Assembly: GCA_021208685.1 (NCBI GenBank)
Contig: JAJOJJ010000036.1
Span: 124,001-188,000 of the forward strand
DNA length: 64,000 nucleotides
Direction: 5' to 3'
Source: Saccharospirillaceae bacterium
GTDB taxonomy: Bacteria > Pseudomonadota > Gammaproteobacteria > Pseudomonadales > Oceanobacteraceae
Shown here one piece after another: positions 47,989 to 57,804 of this stretch. The notes beneath the pieces are model-generated. The model saw nothing but the letters and a program-made list of their open reading frames with translations. It had not been told where the DNA came from and did not search any database. The first letter of the stretch is position 1. Each line of letters opens with the position of its first letter. A program made the translations under genes and the position numbers.

Positions 47989-49047
47989 TCAGGCCCGAAC
48001 TGCGTTATAAAATAACGACTGTTCAGATTTTTCAGGCGCAGACAGCAAGCGCTCCAGAGAATCCGGCTGACGGGTCACCCTGTGCTCGCTGTTAATACCC
48101 AACTTAAGGAACAAAGCCTGGTCTTTATTGGCTGACGGGTTTGGCGTGGTAAGTAAGCACTCGCCATAGAAGATAGAATTGGCACCGGCAAAGAAGCACA
48201 TCGCCTGCATTTCTTCGCTCATGTGTTCCCGGCCCGCACTGAGGCGCACATGAGAAGCTGGCATCATAATCCGTGCCGCCGCGACAACCCGCACAAAATC
48301 CAGCGGATCAAGATCCTGTTCACCTTCAAGCGGCGTTCCGGCGACTTTCACCAGTTGATTAATGGGTACAGAATCAGGGTGCTGCGGAAGGTTCGCCAGC
48401 TGAACCAGCAATCCGGCCCGATCCTGCGGGCTTTCGCCCATTCCCAGAATGCCGCCGGAACAGACCTTCATACCGGCATTGCGTACGTTAGCCAATGTTC
48501 TCAGGCGATCAGCATAGGTTCGGGTGGTGATAATTTCACCATAGTATTCCGGCGAGGTATCCAGATTATGGTTGTAATAGTCCAGTCCTGCGTCAGCCAG
48601 CTGCTGCGATTGCTCCTCATCCAGCATGCCCAGCGTCATACAGGTTTCAAGACCCAGTTCTTTCACGCCTTTAACCATCGCCAGCACGTAGGGCATGTCT
48701 CTTTTTCGCGGTGATCGCCAGGCTGCCCCCATACAGAACCGATCTGAGCCTGCGGCCTTTGCGGCTCTGGCTTTTTCAATAACGGCCTGCACTTCCAGAA
48801 GCTTCTCTTTTTCCAGACCCGTATCGTAGCGTGCACTTTGCGGACAGTAGGCGCAGTCTTCCGGACAAGCACCGGTTTTGATCGACAATAATGTACTGAC
48901 CTGAACCTCGTTAGGATTAAAGTAGCGCCGGTGCATTGTCTGCGCACGGAACAACAGATCATTGAAGGGCGAATTCAGCAGGGCCTGAACCTCCTGCACC
49001 GTCCAGTCGTGGCGGATATGCTGAGTTTTTTCAGCCGACAGACTCAT
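47989..49047 (-). CDS. bioB: Biotin synthase
   Basis: BioB is a radical-SAM enzyme that inserts sulfur into dethiobiotin. From the ATG at 49047 it has 352 residues. The radical-SAM cluster motif is CPEDCAYC (Cys61, Cys65, Cys68). The [2Fe-2S] and SAM-binding residues occur in [23 protein letters not shown] and RLSAGRE. The open frame to 49131 would run into the divergent comF promoter, so I use the later ATG, which has GGGGA upstream. The next genes downstream are not bio genes, so bioB is alone here; bioF, bioC and bioD must lie elsewhere. Confidence 0.95.
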   Translation of the reverse strand: MSLSAEKTQHIRHDWTVQEVQALLNSPFNDLLFRAQTMHRRYFNPNEVQVSTLLSIKTGACPEDCAYCPQSARYDTGLEKEKLLEVQAVIEKARAAKAAGSDRFCMGAAWRSPRKRDMPYVLAMVKGVKELGLETCMTLGMLDEEQSQQLADAGLDYYNHNLDTSPEYYGEIITTRTYADRLRTLANVRNAGMKVCSGGILGMGESPQDRAGLLVQLANLPQHPDSVPINQLVKVAGTPLEGEQDLDPLDFVRVVAAARIMMPASHVRLSAGREHMSEEMQAMCFFAGANSIFYGECLLTTPNPSANKDQALFLKLGINSEHRVTRQPDSLERLLSAPEKSEQSLFYNAVRA

Positions 49048-49090
49048 AGTGGTATCCCCGGATATTGATAACATCAAAACATCAGAGGCG

Positions 49091-49143
49091 ATCATAGAAG
49101 GCTGCCGGATGTGGTCAACCATAGCTGACAAAAAGGTAAACTA
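49091..49143 (-). promoter_or_regulatory. bioB promoter with candidate BirA operator
   Basis: On the minus strand TTGACC (49113-49118) and TATGAT (49091-49096) are 16 bases apart. Overlapping the -35 is an imperfect dyad on the plus strand: TGGTCAACC (49112-49120), 14 bases, then GGTAAACTA (49135-49143). It matches 13 of 18 positions of the BirA operator pattern TTGTAAACC/GGTTTACAA. It also overlaps the comF start region. Confidence 0.5.
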
Positions 49144-49849
49144 CTGGTCACATTTAATCCGGAAATTAAGCCCTGGGGGCGAGTGTGAACGTTGCCTGCA
49201 ACCTACCAGGAGCTTGTTTTTCCTGTGCGAGAGCTGCATCAAGGAACTGCCACAGGCCTTGCATACCTGCTCCCAATGCTCAGAACCAATTGCCAGTGCC
49301 GGACGTTGCGGCCGCTGCCAGCTCCATCCTCCGGCGTTTGATTACAGCTGCTGCCCTTTTCTTTACCAACCTCCGCTCAGTCTGTGGATAAAAGCCTGCA
49401 AAGACCGGCGACAATTGCTCTGGCTGCCACGCCTGTCCGGATTAATGCTGCTCAGCCCTGTCGCTGCATTGGCCCAGGCTGATGCCATCACCTTTATTCC
49501 AAGCGCAAGGCGTAAACTGTTCAGGCGGGGATTCAATCTCACTGAAATCATGGCCCGCAGACTGGCAAGAGCACTGAAAATACCGCTGATTGATAGTGCC
49601 CTGAACAAAACATCCGGTAATGATCAGCGTGGACTCAGCGCCCGTCAGCGGCACAAAAACCTCAGTAACGCCTTACAACCGGGCCAGCTGCAGCTGAAAG
49701 GCAAACACATCGTCATCATCGAAGATGTCATAACGACCGGCGCAACAGCCAATGCCGCTGCACGGGCACTCAAGCAACAGGGCGCAGCCGTCGTTGGCAT
49801 CTGGGCTCTGGCCCGGACGCCACCGCCAGATTGGTACGACAAACACTGA
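49109..49849 (+). CDS. comF: ComF-family phosphoribosyltransferase-like protein
   Basis: The 246-residue protein has an N-terminal zinc-ribbon-like region with four Cys pairs (Cys26/29, 40/43, 54/57, 67/70). It also has a C-terminal phosphoribosyltransferase fold with the PRPP loop [20 protein letters not shown] and the earlier [15 protein letters not shown] helix. The family is needed for DNA uptake in some competent bacteria and is called GntX in E. coli. It is divergent from bioB, the standard arrangement. The first in-frame ATG upstream (49049) lies too close to the bioB start; the ATG at 49109 has only a weak ribosome site. Confidence 0.88.
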   Translation: MWSTIADKKVNYWSHLIRKLSPGGECERCLQPTRSLFFLCESCIKELPQALHTCSQCSEPIASAGRCGRCQLHPPAFDYSCCPFLYQPPLSLWIKACKDRRQLLWLPRLSGLMLLSPVAALAQADAITFIPSARRKLFRRGFNLTEIMARRLARALKIPLIDSALNKTSGNDQRGLSARQRHKNLSNALQPGQLQLKGKHIVIIEDVITTGATANAAARALKQQGAAVVGIWALARTPPPDWYDKH

Positions 49850-49909
49850 GCGCCATTGGTTGGCAAAAGCGTTACGGGCATAATGCCGCCACCTGTCAGG
49901 AGAGCGGCC

Positions 49910-50896
49910 ATGATATCCACACACCCTTATACCCAGCTGACCCCGGAACGCGTCATGGATGCTATCGAAACGCAAGGGTTCGTCTGCGACGCGCGGATAT
50001 TTCCCCTCAACAGCTATGAAAACCGGGTTTACCAGGTTGGCATTGAGGATCAGCAACCCCTGATCGCCAAATTTTATCGCCCAGGACGCTGGAGTCGTGA
50101 GGCCATTCAGGAAGAGCACGACTTTTTGCTTGAACTGCAATCGGAAGATTTGCCGGTCGTTGCACCGATCGCCGTTAATGGCCAGACGCTGTTTTTCAGC
50201 GACCCGTTCTTCTTTGCCCTGTTTCCCCGCCGCGGTGGCCAGGCACCGGAACTCAGCAGCGATGACGACCTTGAATTGCTGGGTCGCTGGCTTGGTCGCC
50301 TGCATCAGGCAGGTGCCAACTCGGTCTTTCGCCACCGCCCGCGTATACAGGGCGCGGCTGATATGGTGCTCGCCAGCGAGCAGGTATTGCGCTCAGGCCT
50401 GATGCCGGTTGATTACCACGCCAGCTATGAAAGCCTGACCACCGCCCTTACTGACTGGGCCGGTAAGCTTTACCGACCGGATGACGTACGCACCCTGCGC
50501 CTGCACGGCGACCTTCACCCCGGTAACCTGCTGCTGCGCGACGAAACACTCTACATGGTCGATTTCGATGATTGTGTGCAGGGCCCGGCCATGCAGGATA
50601 TCTGGATGTTGCTCAGTGGCCCGGAACAGGAACAACGCCAGCAATTACTGGTCATTAAGGAAGGCTACGAAATGTTCCGCCCGTTTCCGCAGCATGAACT
50701 GGCACTGATGGAAGTTCTGCGTAGCCTGCGCGTGATGAAATATGCCGCATGGCTGTGCTCGCGCTGGGATGACCCCGCATTTCCGGCAGCCTTTCCATGG
50801 CTCGACAGCCACCGTTTCTGGTCTGAGCACATTATTCTGCTGCGCGAACAACTGGCGGCTCTGCAGGAGGGCCCTCTGACTCTGCCCCAATTCTGA
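49910..50896 (+). CDS. srkA: Stress response kinase SrkA (YihE/RdoA)
   Basis: SrkA is a Ser/Thr kinase of the choline-kinase fold that, in E. coli, protects from stress-induced death. From the ATG at 49910 it has 328 residues, the same length as E. coli SrkA. The catalytic segment is RLHGDLHPGNLLLRDETLYMVDFDDCVQGPAMQDIW, and the ATP-binding region includes NRVYQVGIEDQQPLIAKFYRPGRWS. AGGAG lies six bases before this ATG, so I prefer it over the frame opening at 49856. It follows comF, but I see no conserved operon. Confidence 0.92.
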   Translation: MISTHPYTQLTPERVMDAIETQGFVCDARIFPLNSYENRVYQVGIEDQQPLIAKFYRPGRWSREAIQEEHDFLLELQSEDLPVVAPIAVNGQTLFFSDPFFFALFPRRGGQAPELSSDDDLELLGRWLGRLHQAGANSVFRHRPRIQGAADMVLASEQVLRSGLMPVDYHASYESLTTALTDWAGKLYRPDDVRTLRLHGDLHPGNLLLRDETLYMVDFDDCVQGPAMQDIWMLLSGPEQEQRQQLLVIKEGYEMFRPFPQHELALMEVLRSLRVMKYAAWLCSRWDDPAFPAAFPWLDSHRFWSEHIILLREQLAALQEGPLTLPQF

Positions 50897-50935
50897 GCCT
50901 GATATCACATTTCAATAACCAACCGGATAATGAGA

Positions 50936-51433
50936 ATGAAAAAGCGTTTTCCTTTACTGCTCGCCTTGAGCTCACTGCCAATGATGGTACAAGCCGACAA
51001 CCGTGGCTTTCAGCCTGAACGCCTGCAACTGGGGGGCAGCGTGTCGCAGAATATTGTCGACAGCCCCTTTGGTGGCAGCCATGTCGATGCTGCAGGCCTG
51101 AGTATTTTTGCCGGCTATAAACTGGATAATGACATCGATCAGGTGACAACAACCGTCGAAATCGGCTATAGCCAGACCAATGACTTTTTTAAAGGGCCTG
51201 ACAGTGATATTTCAGGCTTTTGGGTTGCCGGAGTCGCCGAAAAGCAGCTACCGGAAATCAACCCTGACTTATTTGCCATTGCACGGCTGGGACTCGACAT
51301 CGGCGATGATGACGGCATTCTGCTCGGTGCCGGTGCCGGTTTTCATTTAACCCCACAACTGGATGTACGCGGCGAATACATCAATAAAGACGCATCGTCA
51401 GTCTATCAGGTAAGTTTTGTGCTGAATTTCTGA
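50936..51433 (+). CDS. Small outer-membrane beta-barrel protein
   Basis: The 165-residue protein has a signal peptide (MKKRFPLLLALSSLPMMVQA) and then alternating aromatic and hydrophobic residues (LQLGGSVSQNIVDSPFGGSHVDAAGLSIFAGYKL, then FAIARLGLDIGDD). It ends in the barrel-type VSFVLNF with a terminal phenylalanine. This suits an eight-stranded OmpA-like or OmpW-like barrel (PF13505 group). No peptidoglycan-binding domain is present. Two ATGs are near (50930 and 50936); I use the second because the basic n-region starts there. Function is unknown. A bidirectional terminator follows. Confidence 0.75.
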   Translation: MKKRFPLLLALSSLPMMVQADNRGFQPERLQLGGSVSQNIVDSPFGGSHVDAAGLSIFAGYKLDNDIDQVTTTVEIGYSQTNDFFKGPDSDISGFWVAGVAEKQLPEINPDLFAIARLGLDIGDDDGILLGAGAGFHLTPQLDVRGEYINKDASSVYQVSFVLNF

Positions 51434-51494
51434 AGACAGGAACACTGACTCATCCGCTGACAGCGCCAACGACATGCAATAAAACGATACACAA

Positions 51495-51525
51495 TAAAAA
51501 AGGGGCCGAAGCCCCTTTCTTATTT
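51495..51525. terminator. Bidirectional terminator between the barrel gene and the DUF1329 gene
   Basis: AGGGGC (51501-51506) pairs with GCCCCT (51511-51516) around a CGAA loop; A-rich before and T-rich after. Confidence 0.82.
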
Positions 51526-51542
51526 ATCCGACGATTGCCAGA

Positions 51543-52904
51543 TCAACGCTTACCTTCACGACGCAGAGCGGCCGGAGTGTAATCCTGCTGACTGCGCTCA
51601 AAACCGAACTCATAGGAGCTTTGTTCCTCGTTGTCCAGACCCAGTGCCAGATAACGACCAGAGTTGAGATCGTACAGCGTCTCAATAGCGTACCAAGGCA
51701 CCAGATTATCGTAGTACATCAGGTTATGCGCTTCCGCTACACGCCACAGCTCACCGCGACCGTCGTAGTGATCGATCTCAGTTGCCTGCCAGGTATCTTC
51801 GTCAATGTAGAACACGCGCTTGGCATAGATATGACGCTTACCTTCTTTCAGGGTTGCTGTTACTTTCCACACGCGGTGCAGTTCATAACGTGTCAGATCC
51901 TGATTGATATGACCGGCTTTGACGATATCGGTATATTTCAGATCACCACTCTTCAGCTTGTAAGAGTTGTAAGGAATATACACTTCCTGCTTACCTTCCA
52001 GTTTCCAGTCGTAACGATCCGGTGCACCGTTGAACATATCAAAGTTATCGGAGGTGCGCAGACCATCAGCGGCAGTACCCGGACCATCGTAGGCAACCTG
52101 TGGCGCACGACGCACACGGCGCTGACCCGCGTTATATACCCAAGCTTTACGTGGCTCTTTTACCTGATCCAGTGTTTCGTGAACCAGCAAAACGTTACCA
52201 GCCAGACGCGCCGGAGACAGTACATCCTGTTTAAAATAGAACAGAACGTTCTGATCAGCATTCGGATCGTAGTCTTTTAGCTTGTCGCGGAAAGTAAATT
52301 CATCCTGGAAACGAACCAGAGTAAAGTCACCATTCACCTGCGGAGTCACCTGGCCAACCACACGACGCACGCTACCACCACGGTAACGGACGATATGGTT
52401 CCAGATGGCTTCCATACCATTCTGCGGGATCGGGAACGGTGCGCCTTCTACGTAGTTTTCCAGACCGTTTCCACCCTCAAGCAACTTGGTTTGGGTGGCG
52501 TTTTCTTTGGTGCGGTCATAAATAGACTGAGGATAAGCCGAAGAACGACGGGTCTGATACACCGGCATTTTGTAAGTATCCGGATATTTCTCAAACATCG
52601 CCTTCTGACCTTCGGTCAGGTTGGCAGCGTATTGCTTGTAGTTAGCGCCAGTGATAACAAATTTCACCTTGTCAGCGGCATACGGATCAACCGGCTTACC
52701 ACCCGCAACATAGCCGGCTGGAGGTGTAGTAATGCCACCCGTCCAGGCAGGAATCTCACCCTTGCCAGCCATTTCTGCACCCATCGGTGTCAGTTCTTTA
52801 CCAATTTTTGCCGCTTCCGCAGGAGAAACAGCCGCATTGGCTGCGCTTACCATCAGGGACAGCGCAATGGCGCTGCCCCAGGTTTTATAATGTTTTTTCA
52901 ACAT
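51543..52904 (-). CDS. DUF1329 outer-membrane/periplasmic protein
   Basis: The 453-residue protein has a signal peptide (GSAIALSLMVSAANA) and a large beta-rich region with YIPYNSYKLKSGDL, HRVWKVTATLKEGKRHIYAKRVFYIDEDTWQATEIDHYDGRGELWRV and NLMYYDNLVPWYAIETLYDLNSGRYLALG. This is the DUF1329 family, a LolA/LolB-like fold predicted to bind lipids. It almost always goes with DUF1302 genes, as here (38 bases downstream of the DUF1302 stop). The pair is often found beside fatty-acid or hydrocarbon genes, and a surface lipid-handling role is inferred. Confidence 0.88.
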   Translation of the reverse strand: MLKKHYKTWGSAIALSLMVSAANAAVSPAEAAKIGKELTPMGAEMAGKGEIPAWTGGITTPPAGYVAGGKPVDPYAADKVKFVITGANYKQYAANLTEGQKAMFEKYPDTYKMPVYQTRRSSAYPQSIYDRTKENATQTKLLEGGNGLENYVEGAPFPIPQNGMEAIWNHIVRYRGGSVRRVVGQVTPQVNGDFTLVRFQDEFTFRDKLKDYDPNADQNVLFYFKQDVLSPARLAGNVLLVHETLDQVKEPRKAWVYNAGQRRVRRAPQVAYDGPGTAADGLRTSDNFDMFNGAPDRYDWKLEGKQEVYIPYNSYKLKSGDLKYTDIVKAGHINQDLTRYELHRVWKVTATLKEGKRHIYAKRVFYIDEDTWQATEIDHYDGRGELWRVAEAHNLMYYDNLVPWYAIETLYDLNSGRYLALGLDNEEQSSYEFGFERSQQDYTPAALRREGKR

Positions 52905-52942
52905 GGTTCTTAGACCTCTGTAATCTTGTCCGAGCCAGTAAA

Positions 52943-54856
52943 TTAGAATGAATATTTCGCGGACAGGCTGACGTTGTCGCGATCTTTCAGTTGATTGTAG
53001 TCACCACCAGAAAAGTTGGTGTACGAAAGCTCAACCGATGTTTTGTTCAGGTAATCAAAGGACACCCCGAGACCCGTGGTCAGGCGATCATCCAGGAACT
53101 GAGCACCTGGCTCAGGGCCATTACCCTTGTCGTACGCAACAGACAACGATGGTGAAACGTTCACACCCGCAAAGGCGTTGTTGAAGTCCATCGATGCACG
53201 CAGGCGGATACCGCCGGAAAGCTCGGTGGTGTAGCCATCGTTAGTACAGTTGTCTGTATTAACGTTGCCACCAGGACCTGTAACACAGGGATTGGTCGTG
53301 CCAAACTGAGACGCCACACCAGCGTTATTACCAATACCGTAGGCACCGGAGCGACCAAAACGGGCTTTATCCAGACTTGGCAGACCATCAACATAGGTCA
53401 TACCAATTTCAGACACCAGCGCCAGACGGTCAGCACCCAAAACGCGATCAAAGAATTTGATAAGAGTCATCTGTGCCTGCCAGACATCAAACTCATCCGA
53501 ACCTTCCGCCAGATTGCCGAACAGTTGCGTCTTCGCGGCAGACTCGGATAATCCTTTTGCCTTCAGCTCGCCCAGACGCTGCTGGTACAAACGACTGGTT
53601 GGCAAGCCGTTACCCGCCAGAATCAGCTCAAACGCATTCCACTGCAGTGGCATGTCCGGCTTATAGCTGATTTCACCAGAGATTGATGCGCCACCTTCGG
53701 TACTGGTTGCGAAACTGATACCAGAAAGCTGGATATCCTCAGGGTAGGCAATCTGATACAGCGGATAACGCGAATCATAAGCAGGATCGGGATTCACAGG
53801 CGCATTTGTATCGGCAGAAAGCGGATCATAGTTAGTCACAACACCGTTGATGTAAGGAACCCGGCTGTGAATGTTCATATGGTAGAAACCGAATTCCGTA
53901 TCACCCAACGCTTCTGAATACCAGCGCAATGCCAAACCATACTGACCAGAGTCTTTTGGCTGATCATCGTTGATACGCTCAGTCACAGGACTAACGCGGG
54001 CACTCAGTTCATAGCCCTGATCAATTTCTTCCTGACGCAAAGCTAAGTAATAACGCTCATCTTCTGTACCCGATAAAATAACCGGGCTACAACCGTCAGC
54101 GACGAAATCAACCGTTGAGAATAAGGTACCGCATGGGTCAGTACGGGTTTTTTCCCATTCCAGCTGATAGAAGGCTTCCAGAGTAACGTCAGCGCTCAGA
54201 CCAATGGAGGTGTACACCATATTAACCGGCAGCAGACCTTCTTTTACTTCAGCACCGGGCTTACGGAAAGCCGAAGCATCCACCGGGTTAATGCTGTTAA
54301 TACCGCCCTGAATAAAGGTACTTTCACCCCAGCTGACCACCTGGCGACCAACGCGCAGGTTAACCGGTGTAGAACCCAGTTCCATATCAGCCCAAACATA
54401 GGCATCCAGTAACTCCGCACCTTTACCGGCGGCATCTTTGGTGGCGTCGTTCAGTGGTTTGAAATCGGTATCTTCATCCATCAGCGCGGTATCGTAGTAA
54501 GCACGGGCACGGAAGAAACCACCAAAATTCTGGTAGTTAATTTCCAGATCGCCACTCCACTTAACCGCATTGGTGTAAATATCACCTTTGCCGTAATTCA
54601 GGGTGCCATCATCGTAGTTGTAAGAAGAACCTTTACCGGTAAAGCCCATAGCGGCTGCATTCGCGGGCATAACCTGATCTTTATCCGGTCCTTCTGTGCG
54701 CCACGCCACCCCATAACTGACGGTGTTATCCAGCTGGACACCCAGATCCCCGAAGTTAAATTCGACCGCCTGAGCAGAGCTTGCCATGCAAGCAGATACT
54801 GCTATTGCCAAAGGTAACTTATTCATAGAGCGCAAACCCTTGTTTGTTATTTTCAT
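52943..54856 (-). CDS. DUF1302 outer-membrane protein
   Basis: From the ATG at 54856 the 637-residue protein has a signal peptide (KLPLAIAVSACMASSAQA) and a large barrel-like body with repeated aromatic-rich strands (NTVSYGVAWR, VSWGESTFIQGGINSINPVDASAFRKPGAEVKEGLLPVNMVYTS). It ends in SLSAKYSF. It belongs to DUF1302, thought to be an outer-membrane channel or lipid transporter. GGGAGAG lies upstream of the ATG. It is 20 bases downstream of the lipase gene stop and 38 bases upstream of DUF1329, so all three form an operon. Confidence 0.88.
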   Translation of the reverse strand: MKITNKGLRSMNKLPLAIAVSACMASSAQAVEFNFGDLGVQLDNTVSYGVAWRTEGPDKDQVMPANAAAMGFTGKGSSYNYDDGTLNYGKGDIYTNAVKWSGDLEINYQNFGGFFRARAYYDTALMDEDTDFKPLNDATKDAAGKGAELLDAYVWADMELGSTPVNLRVGRQVVSWGESTFIQGGINSINPVDASAFRKPGAEVKEGLLPVNMVYTSIGLSADVTLEAFYQLEWEKTRTDPCGTLFSTVDFVADGCSPVILSGTEDERYYLALRQEEIDQGYELSARVSPVTERINDDQPKDSGQYGLALRWYSEALGDTEFGFYHMNIHSRVPYINGVVTNYDPLSADTNAPVNPDPAYDSRYPLYQIAYPEDIQLSGISFATSTEGGASISGEISYKPDMPLQWNAFELILAGNGLPTSRLYQQRLGELKAKGLSESAAKTQLFGNLAEGSDEFDVWQAQMTLIKFFDRVLGADRLALVSEIGMTYVDGLPSLDKARFGRSGAYGIGNNAGVASQFGTTNPCVTGPGGNVNTDNCTNDGYTTELSGGIRLRASMDFNNAFAGVNVSPSLSVAYDKGNGPEPGAQFLDDRLTTGLGVSFDYLNKTSVELSYTNFSGGDYNQLKDRDNVSLSAKYSF

Positions 54857-54876
54857 AGTATTCACTCTCCCTCTAT

Positions 54877-57522
54877 TCATTCTGCAACTGGTACAACAAT
54901 TCCGGCGCCACCATCATTCAATGCTGGTGCACCTGAAAACAGACTGATGGCGTGTTGCATCAGCATGCCGAACGTTGCTTCAGTTTCAGTTGTATTAGGG
55001 TCTGTATCAGGGCGTGCAAACGAACCATGGCTGCTGTAGTCATCAGCCAGCTTCACCGCAACCTGTCCGGAAGCAGTCAGAGTTGAAGTGGTATCAACCT
55101 GTGTCGCATTGAACGCAGCAATCAGAGGGTCTGTACCTGCCAGTGGTGCAGCCGCAACACTGTTAGGAATAACGGTATCACCGACCGCTTCAATCAGACT
55201 GTAAGGCGTCTGAGACAACTGCATCAAACCACCAAAGTTAATCGGATCAGCCGAATCAACCGTTGCCTGATAAACGTACATCAGCGATTCAAAATCAGCA
55301 CTGCCGCGAACCAGACCATTCTTGCTCAGACCATCCAGAATGGTAGGACCGAAGTACTGTGAATTCTCCAGCAACTTAGGCAAACCACCACCAGGCACAG
55401 CAAATACGGCGGCTTTGATACGATTCAGAGCACCATTACCCGCTGTATTGGCAGCAGAAGTATTGGTGTTATTCACCGCAACAAACTGGGTGCCAATGAT
55501 CGAGCCCAGAGAGATACCGGCAAAGAAGATGTTGTCTTTATCGAAGTCCGGAGCAGTATTCGCAATACCACCGTTACCATCACCATCCAGATCCATAAAT
55601 GGAAGAGAAGCATTCAGGTTCAGCAGATCCATAACCGCCTGACGATTGTTGTCACGGGTTGCCTGAAGATGAAGGAAAGTGATGTAAAGAGAACCGGACT
55701 GATCCGTTGCCGCACCAGTTACCGCAGTAGGCTTGCTTTCCGCATCAGCAGTCAGACCGAAGTGACGCTGTTTGATCGTTTCACCGGAAATAACCTGCGC
55801 CTGCTGTTCCGGTTGCAGAGTAGCAAAGGTAGACACTGGGTATCCGCCTGCACTTTCAGCAACGGCAGCCATCATAGGCAAAGTACCCGATGTACCGTAT
55901 ACACCTGAAGTCACCAGATCGGTTGGCATCAGGCCATGCATTGGCAGGTCAATTGCCACGGTGGCAAAACAGTGCGGGGATTTACCCAGCTGATCAGCCA
56001 CAACAACTGACTGCATACGGTTACCCATAATGCCATGCTGGAAAATAACGGTTTTCCAGCCTGTCGCTGGCTTGGCACAGCCAGCTTCTGGCTCAACCAC
56101 CAGAACCGGAGCTTTCACCTTGCCGTTTTCTTTTGCAAACGGGAACAGGTTGGTCACGTTTTCAGATGGGGCTTTAAACTCGGCAGCGTCAGCTTCTGAA
56201 GAGCCTGTATTTTCTTTCAAATCAGCAATCACATTCTCATCGGCAGCCCACTGACCAAGAATAACATTGGCGGCAGATCCTTTGATCGCAGCACAGGTGG
56301 CATTCGTGGTGTCTGCACAGACGTAGTTGTCGTTATTCTGAGGATTCAGAACAACGCCATCATCGGAATAAGCACCAATTGGCGCTTGGGAGTAATAAGG
56401 CAGATCAATGCTGCCGGTGTACATTTTAGTTGTACCACCCGTCAGAACGGTTGCCATAGACACACCAACAGCGGAGCTGAAGTCCGTTGCACGCGGTGCA
56501 GGAGCAGGCAATTCACGGAGCAGCTGATGACCACCATAAATGGTTTGAGCTGTTGTCGAATTTCCACCAACAGCGGCAGTCAGTGTTGCCACTTGAGTTG
56601 CGGCGTCATCCTGCGTGGTATTCATGTAGTTCTGGAACATAGCCGGAACAGTAGACGCTAAAGCGGCATCAGCATTACCTGGAGCGGCCATGGTGCTCAG
56701 CACTTCAACCGTACCACCGGTAGTGAAGGTATAAGCCAGAGTAATCGAAGAAATATCGCCATTAAGCACTTGGCTTACATAGCCCTGAGCCAGCTGAATC
56801 CAGCCTTTAGCCGCAGTACGGGCACCCGCAAGCGCGGAACTCAGGAGATCTTCATCTCCGATAATATATTTGTACTGGCTGGGCATCTGAGTTGCTTTGC
56901 CCGCGGCATCTTTAATCTGGTTCGTTAAAACAACAAGGTAGCGGGTATCGCTGGCCAGAGGTGTGGTAGGACTGATACGCAGGACGCTGTTTTCTTTATC
57001 GCCATCGGTGAAAGAAATCACATCCGCTCTTACAGCCGTTTTAGCCAGTTTTGTCAGGTCGAATGGATTAGCAGCATCTAACGTTCCGAGCTTAGCTCCG
57101 CCAACATAATTCAGCGGCACCAGGAAGGCCGCACCACCAGGAAGTTCACCGGTCATCAGCGAGCCACTGAAAGGAATAAGCAGCTGACCGGTAGTTGAAA
57201 AACCATCCAGATCACTGATCGCATCAAACACCGGGTTGTAGGCTGGGTTGGTTGCACCATCAACGATGATATCAACATCCCCTTTAGGATAAACCAGGGT
57301 ACCATCGGTTGAACCGCTCAACAGGAAGTCAGTTGCCAGAGGTAATTCTGCACGGGCAGGGTTAAAGATCGGCGCAGACACAGCCGGAGTCGCAGAGCTG
57401 CCTGCATTAACCGGTGTGGAGTCCACCTCATTATTGTGTTTTTCAACGCTACTGATATTACAGCCGGCGAGGCCTGCGGTCGTGGCTGCGATGGCCAGAC
57501 TGAGAAGGGTCTTCTTCACCAT
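54877..57522 (-). CDS. VolA/Pla-1-type outer-membrane lipase (lipoprotein)
   Basis: From the ATG at 57522 the protein has 881 residues. The signal peptide ends in a lipobox GLAGC with Cys21, so it is lipidated. The C-terminal half is an alpha/beta hydrolase with nucleophile Ser671 in FFAGISLGSIIG, oxyanion segment FQHGIMGNR near 495, and a DLDGDGNGG calcium-like loop near 644. The Pla-1/VolA family comprises surface phospholipases/lipases that release fatty acids. The open frame to 57636 lacks a ribosome site; AGG precedes this ATG. It heads an operon with the DUF1302 and DUF1329 genes. Confidence 0.88.
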   Translation of the reverse strand: MVKKTLLSLAIAATTAGLAGCNISSVEKHNNEVDSTPVNAGSSATPAVSAPIFNPARAELPLATDFLLSGSTDGTLVYPKGDVDIIVDGATNPAYNPVFDAISDLDGFSTTGQLLIPFSGSLMTGELPGGAAFLVPLNYVGGAKLGTLDAANPFDLTKLAKTAVRADVISFTDGDKENSVLRISPTTPLASDTRYLVVLTNQIKDAAGKATQMPSQYKYIIGDEDLLSSALAGARTAAKGWIQLAQGYVSQVLNGDISSITLAYTFTTGGTVEVLSTMAAPGNADAALASTVPAMFQNYMNTTQDDAATQVATLTAAVGGNSTTAQTIYGGHQLLRELPAPAPRATDFSSAVGVSMATVLTGGTTKMYTGSIDLPYYSQAPIGAYSDDGVVLNPQNNDNYVCADTTNATCAAIKGSAANVILGQWAADENVIADLKENTGSSEADAAEFKAPSENVTNLFPFAKENGKVKAPVLVVEPEAGCAKPATGWKTVIFQHGIMGNRMQSVVVADQLGKSPHCFATVAIDLPMHGLMPTDLVTSGVYGTSGTLPMMAAVAESAGGYPVSTFATLQPEQQAQVISGETIKQRHFGLTADAESKPTAVTGAATDQSGSLYITFLHLQATRDNNRQAVMDLLNLNASLPFMDLDGDGNGGIANTAPDFDKDNIFFAGISLGSIIGTQFVAVNNTNTSAANTAGNGALNRIKAAVFAVPGGGLPKLLENSQYFGPTILDGLSKNGLVRGSADFESLMYVYQATVDSADPINFGGLMQLSQTPYSLIEAVGDTVIPNSVAAAPLAGTDPLIAAFNATQVDTTSTLTASGQVAVKLADDYSSHGSFARPDTDPNTTETEATFGMLMQHAISLFSGAPALNDGGAGIVVPVAE

Positions 57523-57736
57523 ATTGCTACCTGTCTGTTTTTTTATGGTTATTGGTGCACTTTCAGGGTTTGAGTGTGTCCATACCCCCAAAGAGATGCC
57601 CATGACTATAATCTGGCCGCCTCGCACCCTCATCACTCAAAAGTATGATTCATTGCCAATCCCCCCCTCATTTTGTATCTGTACGTAACAATATTTTGGT
57701 CGCAACCGCCTGATGCTGCCGCACAAGAGCCCCGAA

Positions 57737-57766
57737 TTGTTAAAAAGCACAGCATTCCTCTAGAAT
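57737..57766 (+). promoter_or_regulatory. Sigma-70 promoter for the thiolase gene
   Basis: TTGTTA (57737-57742) and TAGAAT (57761-57766) are 18 bases apart, about 40 bases before the thiolase ATG. The intergenic region also must drive the lipase operon on the other strand, but I see no clear promoter for it. Confidence 0.6.
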
Positions 57767-57804
57767 GGCGGCCAATCTAACGCTATCTGACTCAGGAGCA
57801 GCAC

